From the NCBI GenBank assembly GCA_937916195.1, contig CALFTO010000109.1, positions 1 to 18,260 of the forward strand: a DNA stretch of 18,260 bases. The letters run 5' to 3'. This DNA comes from an uncultured Clostridia bacterium (GTDB lineage: Bacteria > Bacillota > Clostridia > Oscillospirales > Acutalibacteraceae). Position numbers and translations under genes: made by a program. The notes beneath the pieces were generated by a model. It did no database searches and was not told the DNA's origin. It was given only the letters and a program-made list of their open reading frames with translations. Positions 1-6,133 of this stretch are shown piece by piece. The number at the start of each line of letters is the position of its first letter. Position 1 is the first letter of the stretch.

Positions 1-47
1 GCCTCCCTTGTCAAAGGGAGGGGGACCGCCAACGGCGGTGGAGGGAT
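1..47. repeat. Palindromic intergenic repeat (double hairpin), cut by the window edge
   Basis: Two GC-rich hairpins lie back to back. The first has 8-bp arms CCTCCCTT (2-9) and AAGGGAGG (14-21) with a 4-nt loop. The second has 6-bp arms ACCGCC (25-30) and GGCGGT (34-39) with a 3-nt loop, followed by GGAGGGATTC. Both stems are perfect. From memory, double hairpins of this kind are dispersed between genes in many gut Clostridia. The left part is probably missing because it begins at base 1. There is no T-run after the second stem, so it is not a normal terminator for a gene to the left. No clear promoter for the symporter downstream is visible. Confidence 0.6.
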
Positions 48-113
48 TCCTCTCTTCACCGTTATTTTATATCGAGTCAAATGGAAAATTTGACAATAAG
101 TGAGTTGTTTATT

Positions 114-1775
114 ATGGGAGAAAAAATTAAAAAAGCCATAGGCGTTGAGGGAACATTCAAAGATACCGTTCTGCCTATGATTTACTATTGCTTTACAAAT
201 ATTTTCACGGGTGGCGGCGGATACATAATCAGTATGTATTTCAGCATATTCCTTACCCGCGTTGTAGGGCTTGATATTGAGCTTGCGGGCTTTGTGACTA
301 TGATTGCTGTTGTGTGGGACGGTATCAATGACCCATTGATGGGCATTATCACCGACCGTACACGTTCAAAATACGGCAGACACCGTGCATATCTCAAATG
401 GGGTATACCCTTTGTGTTTGTTTCATACATAATGCTATGGAATTCGTTCGGTCTTGACGGTGAAAAGCACCCATATATGACCGTTGCGTATTTCGTTTTT
501 GCCTATGTACTTTATAAGACTGCATACACAATTATTGCAGTTCCCCACACCGCAATGCTTCCCGAACTCGCACCCGAATACAACAAGCGTACACAATACA
601 CGTCTGTAAGCTATATTTTTAACTCCTGCGGAATGATACCGTCATATATCATTTTGCTTATTATGCTTTCAGTTTTCGGCTATTCAGACGGGCTTACAAG
701 GGACGCAAAAATGCCGTTTTTCGTTACGGGTATAATTCTTGCGTTTATGTATAGTATTGCAATTTACGGTACATTCAAGCTCGTTAAAGAGCCAAGCTCT
801 TTAGATATGAAAAAAGAGCCACTTGATTTAAAAGCGGCACTTAATGAGTATGTTTTAGTATTCAAAAGCAAATCGTTCAGACAGTATTTCGGAATAAGCT
901 TTTTCTGGGAAACCGCAAGAAGCTTTTATTCCACAACATACATTTATTACATAACATTCCTTGCAAATCAGTATAAATTTTATCCGATTTTCAACACATT
1001 TGCAGGAATTTTTGAATCAGCGGCATTCCCGCTTAACTATGCCCTCACAATGAAGCACGGCAAGAAAAAGTGCGGTACAATTGTAACACCCTTTATGATT
1101 TTAGGTCTTGCAATCGGTCTTATTGTGCAGGCAAGTCAGCCCGGCACACCAAAAGCAACCTTTATGCTTATACTTATGATTTTGGGTACAGTTTTCTATC
1201 CGTTCGGTATGAGCGGTATCGGTTTCGTTTGCAACAATGTGTTCCCCGATTTGACCGACGTTGACGAACTCATAACCGGTCGTCGCCGCGAAGGTGTTGT
1301 TTCAACCTGCAACACAATGGTCAAACAGGTAACGGGCGGTATAAATACATTTATCGTTACGCTTATTCTTGGCGGATTTGGTCTTGACACCAAGAGCGAG
1401 GCTACCGAATTTATTGAACAACCCGACTCTGCAATTTTCGGTATTCGTCTTTGCGTTGCGCTTATTCCAATGGTCTGTGCATTGATTTCATACTTCCTTT
1501 TGAGAAAATTTGAGATGACAAAAGACGACCACACAATGATTCGCGCCGCTATTGCCACAAAGCATAAATATGGCAGTGTGACACTTACAGATGAAGAAAA
1601 AGCACGTTGCGAAGTGCTGACAGGTCACAAGCTTGAAAATACTTGGCTCGGTAAAAATGAGTATAATGATGTTTATTACGAGCCTCACACTCTTGATAAA
1701 GACGAAGACGGCAACTACATAATTCTTTTAGAGGTTGAAGCCGAGAAAAAAGCCTTAATGGCAAGCGTAGAATAG
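114..1775 (+). CDS. GPH-family (MelB-like) sugar:cation symporter
   Basis: An inner-membrane secondary transporter of the glycoside-pentoside-hexuronide:cation family within the major facilitator superfamily. Such proteins import a sugar or glycoside with Na+ or H+. About twelve hydrophobic segments are visible. The family signature follows helix 2, with DGINDP at about residues 69-74 and DRTRSKYGRHR at 81-91. The second half ends in a polar cytoplasmic tail of roughly 80 residues. The chosen ATG (114) has a weak AGTGAG element 10 nt upstream; an in-frame ATG at 81 would add 11 residues but has no ribosome site, so the start is uncertain. The substrate cannot be read from the sequence. The next gene begins 10 nt after the stop, so the two are probably cotranscribed. 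A GH51 arabinofuranosidase lies 4.3 kb away on the other strand, which hints at pentose glycosides but proves nothing. Confidence 0.88.
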   Translation: MGEKIKKAIGVEGTFKDTVLPMIYYCFTNIFTGGGGYIISMYFSIFLTRVVGLDIELAGFVTMIAVVWDGINDPLMGIITDRTRSKYGRHRAYLKWGIPFVFVSYIMLWNSFGLDGEKHPYMTVAYFVFAYVLYKTAYTIIAVPHTAMLPELAPEYNKRTQYTSVSYIFNSCGMIPSYIILLIMLSVFGYSDGLTRDAKMPFFVTGIILAFMYSIAIYGTFKLVKEPSSLDMKKEPLDLKAALNEYVLVFKSKSFRQYFGISFFWETARSFYSTTYIYYITFLANQYKFYPIFNTFAGIFESAAFPLNYALTMKHGKKKCGTIVTPFMILGLAIGLIVQASQPGTPKATFMLILMILGTVFYPFGMSGIGFVCNNVFPDLTDVDELITGRRREGVVSTCNTMVKQVTGGINTFIVTLILGGFGLDTKSEATEFIEQPDSAIFGIRLCVALIPMVCALISYFLLRKFEMTKDDHTMIRAAIATKHKYGSVTLTDEEKARCEVLTGHKLENTWLGKNEYNDVYYEPHTLDKDEDGNYIILLEVEAEKKALMASVE

Positions 1776-1785
1776 GGGAGTTATT

Positions 1786-2271
1786 ATGAGTAATATTGAT
1801 ATTAACCAAACCGCACCCACAGTAAAAAGAAGTAAATTGTTTGATGCTTTCTTCTATGTTGTTCAATGGACTTGGGGACTTTCAGTTAACCTTGTCGGCG
1901 GAATTGCATATCTTGTCTGCACAAAAATTTTAGGGTATAAGCACCAAAAGTTCGGCTATGCAAATATTGTATATATGCCTTGGAATCAGGGCGGACTTTC
2001 AATGGGTACATTCATATTTATGAGAGCCGATCACCCGAATAAAGAATGGACATATAACACCCGAATTCACGAGTATGGCCACACTTGGCAGTGCTTACTC
2101 CTCGGCCCGCTTTATTACCCTGTAATTGCAATTCCATCAATGATTTGGTGCAATTGCTTCGCAAAGTACAGAGAAAAAAATAATGTTTCATATTATAAGC
2201 TATATTGCGAAAGCTGGGCAAACAGTTGGGGCGAAAAATTTTCAAAGATGAAACGAGTAGAAACAAAATAA
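1786..2271 (+). CDS. Small membrane-associated protein with HEYGH (HExxH) zinc-protease motif
   Basis: A 161-residue protein I can place only by motif. A hydrophobic segment spans about residues 34-50. H95-E-Y-G-H99 matches the HExxH zinc-binding motif and is followed by a second hydrophobic stretch (about 104-122, containing GPLYYP). Near the C-terminus C-E142-S-W-A-N has a glutamate about 43 residues after the motif, where gluzincin-type proteases place their third zinc ligand. I vaguely recall small uncharacterised bacterial proteins with this arrangement (HExGH, then GPLY, then ExxA). The start is supported by GGGGAG 8 nt upstream. It follows the GPH symporter by 10 nt and ends at a strong terminator, so it is probably the last gene of a two-gene operon. 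Its substrate, and whether it is enzymatic at all, are unknown. Confidence 0.75.
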   Translation: MSNIDINQTAPTVKRSKLFDAFFYVVQWTWGLSVNLVGGIAYLVCTKILGYKHQKFGYANIVYMPWNQGGLSMGTFIFMRADHPNKEWTYNTRIHEYGHTWQCLLLGPLYYPVIAIPSMIWCNCFAKYREKNNVSYYKLYCESWANSWGEKFSKMKRVETK

Positions 2272-2276
2272 TATAA

Positions 2277-2310
2277 AACCCCGATTTAAAATCGGGGTTA
2301 ATTTTTTATA
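2277..2310. terminator. Bidirectional intrinsic terminator between convergent genes
   Basis: A perfect 10-bp stem, AACCCCGATT (2277-2286) pairing with AATCGGGGTT (2290-2299), is followed by AATTTTTTAT on the + strand and preceded by an A-rich run that becomes U-rich on the - strand. It lies between the stop codons of the HEYGH protein gene (+) and the nuclease gene (-), so it can serve both. Confidence 0.9.
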
Positions 2311-2315
2311 TTCAT

Positions 2316-3236
2316 TTACGGCTTACAAGCCCCACAGGGCTCATAACCCATATTAATCAATTCTTCTTTTGATTTGTCCGTTACTTCTTTATTATCTTCT
2401 TCGATTTTGCCGACTGATGAGCAATCGGGCAAATGGATTTTCTTCGATTTTGTGTTGAGCACATATTCGGTGTCTGTATTGGTGGGTGTGTTGCTTGTGG
2501 GTGTATCACTCAACCGGCTTTTACCCGTTGCATAGTCAATCTCAACGCCGGGTTGGTTGTTATAGCAATAAACATTAAAGCAAATTCCCTCGCCGTTATC
2601 CTCAACGGACCAAGCCTCGATTGTAACTCCGCGAGCTACCAATTCATTATCTTTGAATATGGGGGTTACGCGGTAAAGTACGTGATTTCCTGTTTCTTCA
2701 ATATAATCGTCAACCATATTTTCAAAGGGAAGCATACCGTCAACATTCATATAGCGTGTGCCTGTAATTAAATTTTGCTCGTTTGCATTTTCCCCCGTCA
2801 ATTGCCAACCAATCAAATGGCAACGGTTGTAAAGGTATTTTCCGTCAACAAAATCATATTTTGCGGTTACCCAGCCCGTTGGCTTAACCTGACCGATTTC
2901 ACCGCGTTCGCCCGTGGGCATAATGTCCTCGCCAATGCAAGCCATAACCACTCCGCAACGACCTAAATCATCAAGAGGACTGTAATATTCATAGGATTTA
3001 GTGGTGTAATCATCTTCTGTGAAATAGGGTTGATTGTCGTTGAGCACAACATAAGCTGTACCCGAAAATTCGGGGATTTTTGAAATATCTTCGGCTTTAA
3101 GAGCTGTGTCACCCGAACTTGTGCCAATATCGGGAAGAAAATCTGAACTGTCAGTATCGGGTAAAAGTCCGCTTACGACTGCAACAATAACAACAATTAT
3201 TACGATTATAATTCCAATCAGCTTTTTATTTTTCAT
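2316..3236 (-). CDS. Membrane-anchored DNA/RNA non-specific endonuclease with C-terminal Ada-like metal-binding domain
   Basis: A secreted or surface-anchored nuclease of 306 residues. Residues 1-24 are a short basic start and a hydrophobic anchor. A low-complexity Ser/Asp linker follows, then a nuclease domain (about 55-230). NRCHLIGW (137-144) corresponds to the DRGH catalytic motif of the beta-beta-alpha-metal fold, with H140 as probable general base. NEQNL (152-156) supplies the metal-binding asparagine. After a Thr/Ser/Pro linker, residues 258-306 resemble the Ada-type metal-binding domain often appended to secreted nucleases, with H268, C272, C301 and C304 as likely ligands. The start codon overlaps the stop of the preceding gene as ATGA, so translation is probably coupled. 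Likely roles are nutrient scavenging or degradation of extracellular DNA. No immunity gene is apparent, so a toxin role is not supported. Confidence 0.87.
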   Translation of the reverse strand: MKNKKLIGIIIVIIVVIVAVVSGLLPDTDSSDFLPDIGTSSGDTALKAEDISKIPEFSGTAYVVLNDNQPYFTEDDYTTKSYEYYSPLDDLGRCGVVMACIGEDIMPTGERGEIGQVKPTGWVTAKYDFVDGKYLYNRCHLIGWQLTGENANEQNLITGTRYMNVDGMLPFENMVDDYIEETGNHVLYRVTPIFKDNELVARGVTIEAWSVEDNGEGICFNVYCYNNQPGVEIDYATGKSRLSDTPTSNTPTNTDTEYVLNTKSKKIHLPDCSSVGKIEEDNKEVTDKSKEELINMGYEPCGACKP

Positions 3237-3634
3237 CGGGTGTATCTCTCTTTCTTGATTTCTTTGTGTGAAGTACCCTTGAATATGGTTTGTTCTGCAA
3301 GGGTGAAATCTGCCCCTAAAAGTTCAATATCAAATTTTGTATCGGCAGGGTAGACCTTGCCCCAATGGTAAAGAACAACCTCGTCTGCAAGGCTCAACAA
3401 ATCGGGCGAATATTTGTCCTCTACAAAGCATATTTCGTCTTGTTTTTCAAAGCTTTCGCAAACCATATAATCCATTTTTGCCTCATTGAAAAGCTTTTCA
3501 GAATATTCGCTGATTAAGATTTTTTCACACGCAAAGCAGTTTTTTATATCCTCAAGCACCGCACTGTCGCGGGATTGACGGCGCTTATTAAACATTAAAC
3601 CGAAATTATCGTCAACACAAAAAATTAAAGTCAT
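3233..3634 (-). CDS. Small conserved protein of a family often labelled 'ribonuclease Z' without catalytic motifs
   Basis: A 133-residue soluble protein. The start MTLIFCVDDNFG, the NKRRQSRD segment (about 17-24) and the ending ending in KKERYTR resemble, from memory, short clostridial proteins that pipelines call RNase Z. No HxHxDH metallo-beta-lactamase motif is present, so I do not support that activity. Hydrophobic beta-strands alternate with charged stretches, and there is no signal peptide or membrane segment. The ATG is preceded by TTTGAGG with 8-nt spacing. The gene lies just after the PRTase terminator and overlaps the nuclease gene by 4 nt. The tight coupling suggests that the cytoplasmic protein and the surface nuclease are made together, but their functional link is unknown. 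Confidence 0.7.
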   Translation of the reverse strand: MTLIFCVDDNFGLMFNKRRQSRDSAVLEDIKNCFACEKILISEYSEKLFNEAKMDYMVCESFEKQDEICFVEDKYSPDLLSLADEVVLYHWGKVYPADTKFDIELLGADFTLAEQTIFKGTSHKEIKKERYTR

Positions 3635-3643
3635 AATTCTATC

Positions 3644-3679
3644 CTCAAAAAAAGTAGGGGCGATTTAAGAATCGCCCGC
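3644..3679 (-). terminator. Intrinsic terminator of the PRTase-like gene
   Basis: Read on the - strand, an 8-bp stem GGGCGATT / AATCGCCC (arms 3670-3677 and 3658-3665) with loop CTTA is followed by CTAC and then a run of seven T. It lies 14 nt after the PRTase-like stop. The gene downstream, 3634 to 3233, would then need readthrough or its own promoter, which I could not identify. The hairpin also belongs to a palindromic repeat family seen near 17833 and 18195. Confidence 0.75.
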
Positions 3680-3692
3680 AACATAATAATTA

Positions 3693-4337
3693 TTATAATT
3701 TAGAAAAACCGTGGCAGTTAATAAGTGCATCAATTCTCTTGCCCTCTTTGCAAAGAGGACATTCGTGTGCAGGAACGCTGAAATAGTCGGGCAAATCCTT
3801 GGGGTTAAATACAGAGTTCACTTCATAACCCTCGCATTTTTCTGATGTCGCGAAGATTGAAGCAATACCTACAACCTCACCGCCGTAATATTTAATAGCT
3901 TCAACAGCAGAACGTGCTGTGTTACCTGATGCAACTGAAACCGCGGTAATAAGTACGTGCTTGCCCTTAATCATAGGAACAATGTTATCGCGGAAAATAA
4001 TCTGTGAGCCGTTAACGATTTCGGGCGTAACAACATAAATTGTCTGGTGAGCGTTAATGTTTACAAAATCGTTCTTTGTAAGCTCGTCTGCAACGCAGGT
4101 AGCCACAACCTCTGTACCATCAAGGCAAAGAATTGTGTCAACGATTGAGTTGCTGTATTTGTGATTTTTGCAAAGCTCGTGAGCGATTGCCTTAGCCTCT
4201 GAAAGACGGGACTTTTGTGCGGCAACATCTATGTAATAATTGCTGTGCGAGCTGTTGGTTGCAAAGTGGCCTCTTGCAACACGAAGATGCAAATTGTTGC
4301 TTTTAGTTTTAATTTTTGTAATGCTTGATGTCGGCAT
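3693..4337 (-). CDS. Orotate phosphoribosyltransferase-like protein with altered PRPP-binding motif
   Basis: A 214-residue cytoplasmic protein with the type I phosphoribosyltransferase layout. It has an N-terminal segment containing GHFATNSSHSNYYIDV (about 23-38), a central Rossmann-like core, and a conserved tail with CPLC (193-196) and CHGFSKL. In active PRTases the PRPP loop reads roughly V-D-D-x-x-x-T-G-x-T. Here the matching segment (128-140) reads VLITAVSVASGNT, so both aspartates that contact the PRPP ribose are absent and TGG is SGN. Proteins of this layout are commonly annotated as PyrE in Clostridia. No other pyrimidine gene is nearby, so I avoid the symbol pyrE. A promoter and a 12-bp palindrome lie directly upstream and a terminator follows, so it appears to be a monocistronic, regulated unit. 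It could be an enzyme for a different base, or a ligand sensor. Confidence 0.75.
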   Translation of the reverse strand: MPTSSITKIKTKSNNLHLRVARGHFATNSSHSNYYIDVAAQKSRLSEAKAIAHELCKNHKYSNSIVDTILCLDGTEVVATCVADELTKNDFVNINAHQTIYVVTPEIVNGSQIIFRDNIVPMIKGKHVLITAVSVASGNTARSAVEAIKYYGGEVVGIASIFATSEKCEGYEVNSVFNPKDLPDYFSVPAHECPLCKEGKRIDALINCHGFSKL

Positions 4338-4355
4338 AAAAGGTTCCCCCTATGG

Positions 4356-4387
4356 TTTGATATATAAATATTGTATTATATATCAAA
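4356..4387. promoter_or_regulatory. Perfect 12-bp inverted repeat flanking the -10 box (candidate operator)
   Basis: TTTGATATATAA (4356-4367) and TTATATATCAAA (4376-4387) are exact reverse complements separated by 8 nt. The predicted -10 TACAAT (4370-4375) occupies the spacer, and the predicted start site falls in the arm nearer the gene. A bound dimeric repressor here would block RNA polymerase directly. A transcript hairpin is less likely because only one arm would be transcribed. Confidence 0.6.
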
Positions 4388-4398
4388 TTGATTTTCAA
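4370..4398 (-). promoter_or_regulatory. Sigma-A-type promoter for the PRTase-like gene
   Basis: On the - strand, TTGAAA (-35, at 4393-4398) is separated by exactly 17 nt from TACAAT (-10, at 4370-4375). Transcription would start near 4363, giving a leader of about 25 nt. This is too short for a riboswitch. Confidence 0.65.
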
Positions 4399-4472
4399 GA
4401 AAAAATTGACAACGGATATGTAGAAAATTCGTCTGCAAATACAGTAAAAATGCCGATAATTTTCTGCTTTTA

Positions 4473-5234
4473 TCATTCAGTATTCAAATGTTGTCTGCCC
4501 GCGTGGTCAATTGAATAATTCTCTTTATATATTAAATCGTTGACGGATATAAAGGAATAACCTTGTTTTTCGAGCTCGGTAAGTATCTTATCAAGTGCCT
4601 CGGCGGTTGTGTCAACTCCGTTATGAAAAAGCACGATTGAGCCGTTATGCGCACGCGAGATAACTCTGTTTACAATCTCGTCAACAGTTAATCCTGTGTA
4701 ATCTAAGCTGTCATTATCCCATTGAATCATATACATGCCAAGACTTTCGGTGACTTCAAGACTTTCGTTGGTGTAATCCCCCGACGGTGCACGAAGAAGC
4801 GATACCTTTTCGCCCGTTATTTTTTCAAGCTTTTTGTTGCAGTTGACGATTTCTTCTTTAATTTCTTCACGTGTGCATTTTGAAAATGCTTTATGGGTGT
4901 CAGAATGGTTTGCAATTGTGTGCCCCGCATCATAAAAAGCCTTCACGCTTTCGGGGAACTTCTCTGCCCAATCACCCACAATGAAAAAAGTTGCGGTTGC
5001 GTTGTGCTTTTTGAGAATTTTTATAATGTCGTCGGTGTCTTGGTTAGTCCATGCCGCGTCAAAGGTGATTGCGATTTTCTTATCATCAGTTTCAACTGAA
5101 TATATGGGCAATTTCTTATTTGTTGCCGAGGCAGATGCCGTTTTGCCCACAAGAGCAAATATGAAAAGCAAAAGCCCTAAAAGAATACAAATAATACCTA
5201 AAAAGGTTCGCCGAGATAAAGTCCAGATTCGCAT
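4473..5234 (-). CDS. PdaB-like polysaccharide deacetylase (NodB domain, CE4 family)
   Basis: A 253-residue membrane-anchored or secreted carbohydrate deacetylase. Residues 12-31 form a hydrophobic segment. The NodB domain spans about 52-236. TFDAAW (57-62) holds the catalytic D59, with Ala where many CE4 enzymes have a second Asp, as also tolerated in the PdaB family. HSDTH (110-114) supplies the metal-binding histidines, RAPSG (148-152) is motif 3, and LFHN (202-205) contains the C-terminal catalytic-region histidine. The start was moved 34 codons inward from the longest frame because GGGAGGGT lies 6 nt before ATG 5234. The family acts on peptidoglycan or its precursors, in Bacillus during sporulation; a sporulation role here is inferred. 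The ribosome site lies inside a hairpin (5241-5268), which may limit expression. Confidence 0.87.
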   Translation of the reverse strand: MRIWTLSRRTFLGIICILLGLLLFIFALVGKTASASATNKKLPIYSVETDDKKIAITFDAAWTNQDTDDIIKILKKHNATATFFIVGDWAEKFPESVKAFYDAGHTIANHSDTHKAFSKCTREEIKEEIVNCNKKLEKITGEKVSLLRAPSGDYTNESLEVTESLGMYMIQWDNDSLDYTGLTVDEIVNRVISRAHNGSIVLFHNGVDTTAEALDKILTELEKQGYSFISVNDLIYKENYSIDHAGRQHLNTE

Positions 5235-5268
5235 AAAAATACCCTCCCATACCAATGTATGAGAGGGT
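5235..5268 (-). terminator. Hairpin with T-run that also covers the deacetylase ribosome binding site
   Basis: On the - strand a 12-bp stem (arms 5257-5268 and 5241-5252, one G-U pair, 4-nt loop) is followed by ATTTTT and then the deacetylase ATG. The distal arm contains the GGGAGGGT ribosome site. It could end transcripts of the upstream zinc-ribbon gene, whose stop is 25 nt before, and restrict translation of any readthrough RNA. The T-run is short, so efficiency is uncertain. Confidence 0.6.
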
Positions 5269-5292
5269 TGTTGCTTTATATGTATTGTGATT

Positions 5293-6063
5293 TTATGCTT
5301 TGCGAAGCTCTGCAATTTCGTTTTCGATAAACTCATCCATTGAGGGCTGTTCTTTCATCTGCTTTTTAAGTCCCTTACCAACAATCACATTGAGAGTGAA
5401 GTTTACAAGGAAAAGAACAACACCGACAATAAAGCCGATACCGAGACTGCATTCTGTAATTATGCCACCGCCAAGGGTTGTGCAAGCGTTTGTGAACTGA
5501 ACAAAGAACACCGCAGCAGTTGCCCAACAGATTGTGCTGATTACATTGAGCGCAACATTAAGCTTGTATTTAAGACCGATGCCTGCAATAAGCAACACGA
5601 AGAAATTGAGAACACCGCACACAACGGCTAAAAGCATAAGCACGCAAGCGATAACAACCATAAGTGCTGCTGTTCCAAGCACTTCGCCACCGAGAAGCTT
5701 AATTACGCTACCAATATCAGTTTCAAGAAGATAATCGAGAACAAATGTTAAGAATGAAACTGATTTTTCTCCGCTATAAAATGGGAGTGTGAGCTTGAAG
5801 TTGTAAAGGGGAAGCACCAATGCAATAAGCGGTGCGAATGTAAGAACAAGACGAACAAGACGAAGCTTTGAGCCGGCAACCGCACTTTTGAAGTTTGCAG
5901 TTTTGTAATGAAGCTTTGCAAAGGCGTGCTCTGCAAAATCAGCATCGTTTTCAAGTCTTTCTTCCCATTGGTGATTGGGGATATTTGTTCCGCAAGAGGG
6001 ACACTCTGCTTTTACGTTCCAGATTTTGAGTTCGTGTCCGCATTCGGGACATTTTGCTGCCAT
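5293..6063 (-). CDS. Zinc-ribbon multi-pass membrane protein of unknown function
   Basis: A 256-residue protein that I do not recognise beyond its domains. The N-terminus has a double-CxxC zinc ribbon (C5, C8, C21, C24), followed by a charged cytoplasmic linker to about residue 65. Four or five hydrophobic segments then run from about 68 to 232, including a very hydrophobic stretch at 130-160. The C-terminal tail (about 233-256) is charged and acidic. The ATG is preceded by AGAGAGAGTG. It lies between the GH51 and deacetylase genes on the same strand and has its own promoter (6105-6133). Small zinc-ribbon membrane proteins are common in Clostridia. Roles in membrane stress or in recruiting a partner are possible but not shown. 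Confidence 0.78.
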   Translation of the reverse strand: MAAKCPECGHELKIWNVKAECPSCGTNIPNHQWEERLENDADFAEHAFAKLHYKTANFKSAVAGSKLRLVRLVLTFAPLIALVLPLYNFKLTLPFYSGEKSVSFLTFVLDYLLETDIGSVIKLLGGEVLGTAALMVVIACVLMLLAVVCGVLNFFVLLIAGIGLKYKLNVALNVISTICWATAAVFFVQFTNACTTLGGGIITECSLGIGFIVGVVLFLVNFTLNVIVGKGLKKQMKEQPSMDEFIENEIAELRKA

Positions 6064-6104
6064 AAAATCACTCTCTCTTTAAGACACAATAATAAATCTA
6101 AATT

Positions 6105-6133
6105 ATTATACTACAATTATTTCCTTTTTGCAA
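6105..6133 (-). promoter_or_regulatory. Promoter for the zinc-ribbon membrane protein gene
   Basis: On the - strand, TTGCAA (6128-6133) is separated by 17 nt from a consensus TATAAT (6105-6110). The -35 box lies inside the last codons of the GH51 gene. Transcription would start near 6098, about 35 nt before the ATG at 6063. No terminator hairpin lies between the GH51 stop and this gene, so readthrough is also likely. Confidence 0.6.

Noticed and set aside
81..113. Longer start of the symporter at ATG 81
   Set aside because: No ribosome site precedes it and the added 11 residues are not typical of the family, though it cannot be excluded.
89..120. TTGACA at 89-94 as a promoter -35
   Set aside because: No acceptable -10 lies 16-18 nt downstream, and it falls at the beginning of the symporter.
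1196..1558. Open frame of 120 codons on the - strand, opposite the symporter
   Set aside because: It mirrors membrane-protein codon bias and has no ribosome site.
2316..3634. Toxin-immunity pair formed by the nuclease and the small protein
   Set aside because: The nuclease has an ordinary membrane anchor and no toxin-delivery domain, and the small protein shows no immunity-family features.
4240..4518. Possible small + strand gene across the PRTase promoter
   Set aside because: It runs through the promoter and palindrome and into the deacetylase 3' end, with no ribosome site.
5235..5336. N-terminal extension of the deacetylase by 34 residues
   Set aside because: It would be translated through the hairpin and overlaps the zinc-ribbon gene's 3' end; the strong GGGAGGGT site fixes the start at 5234.
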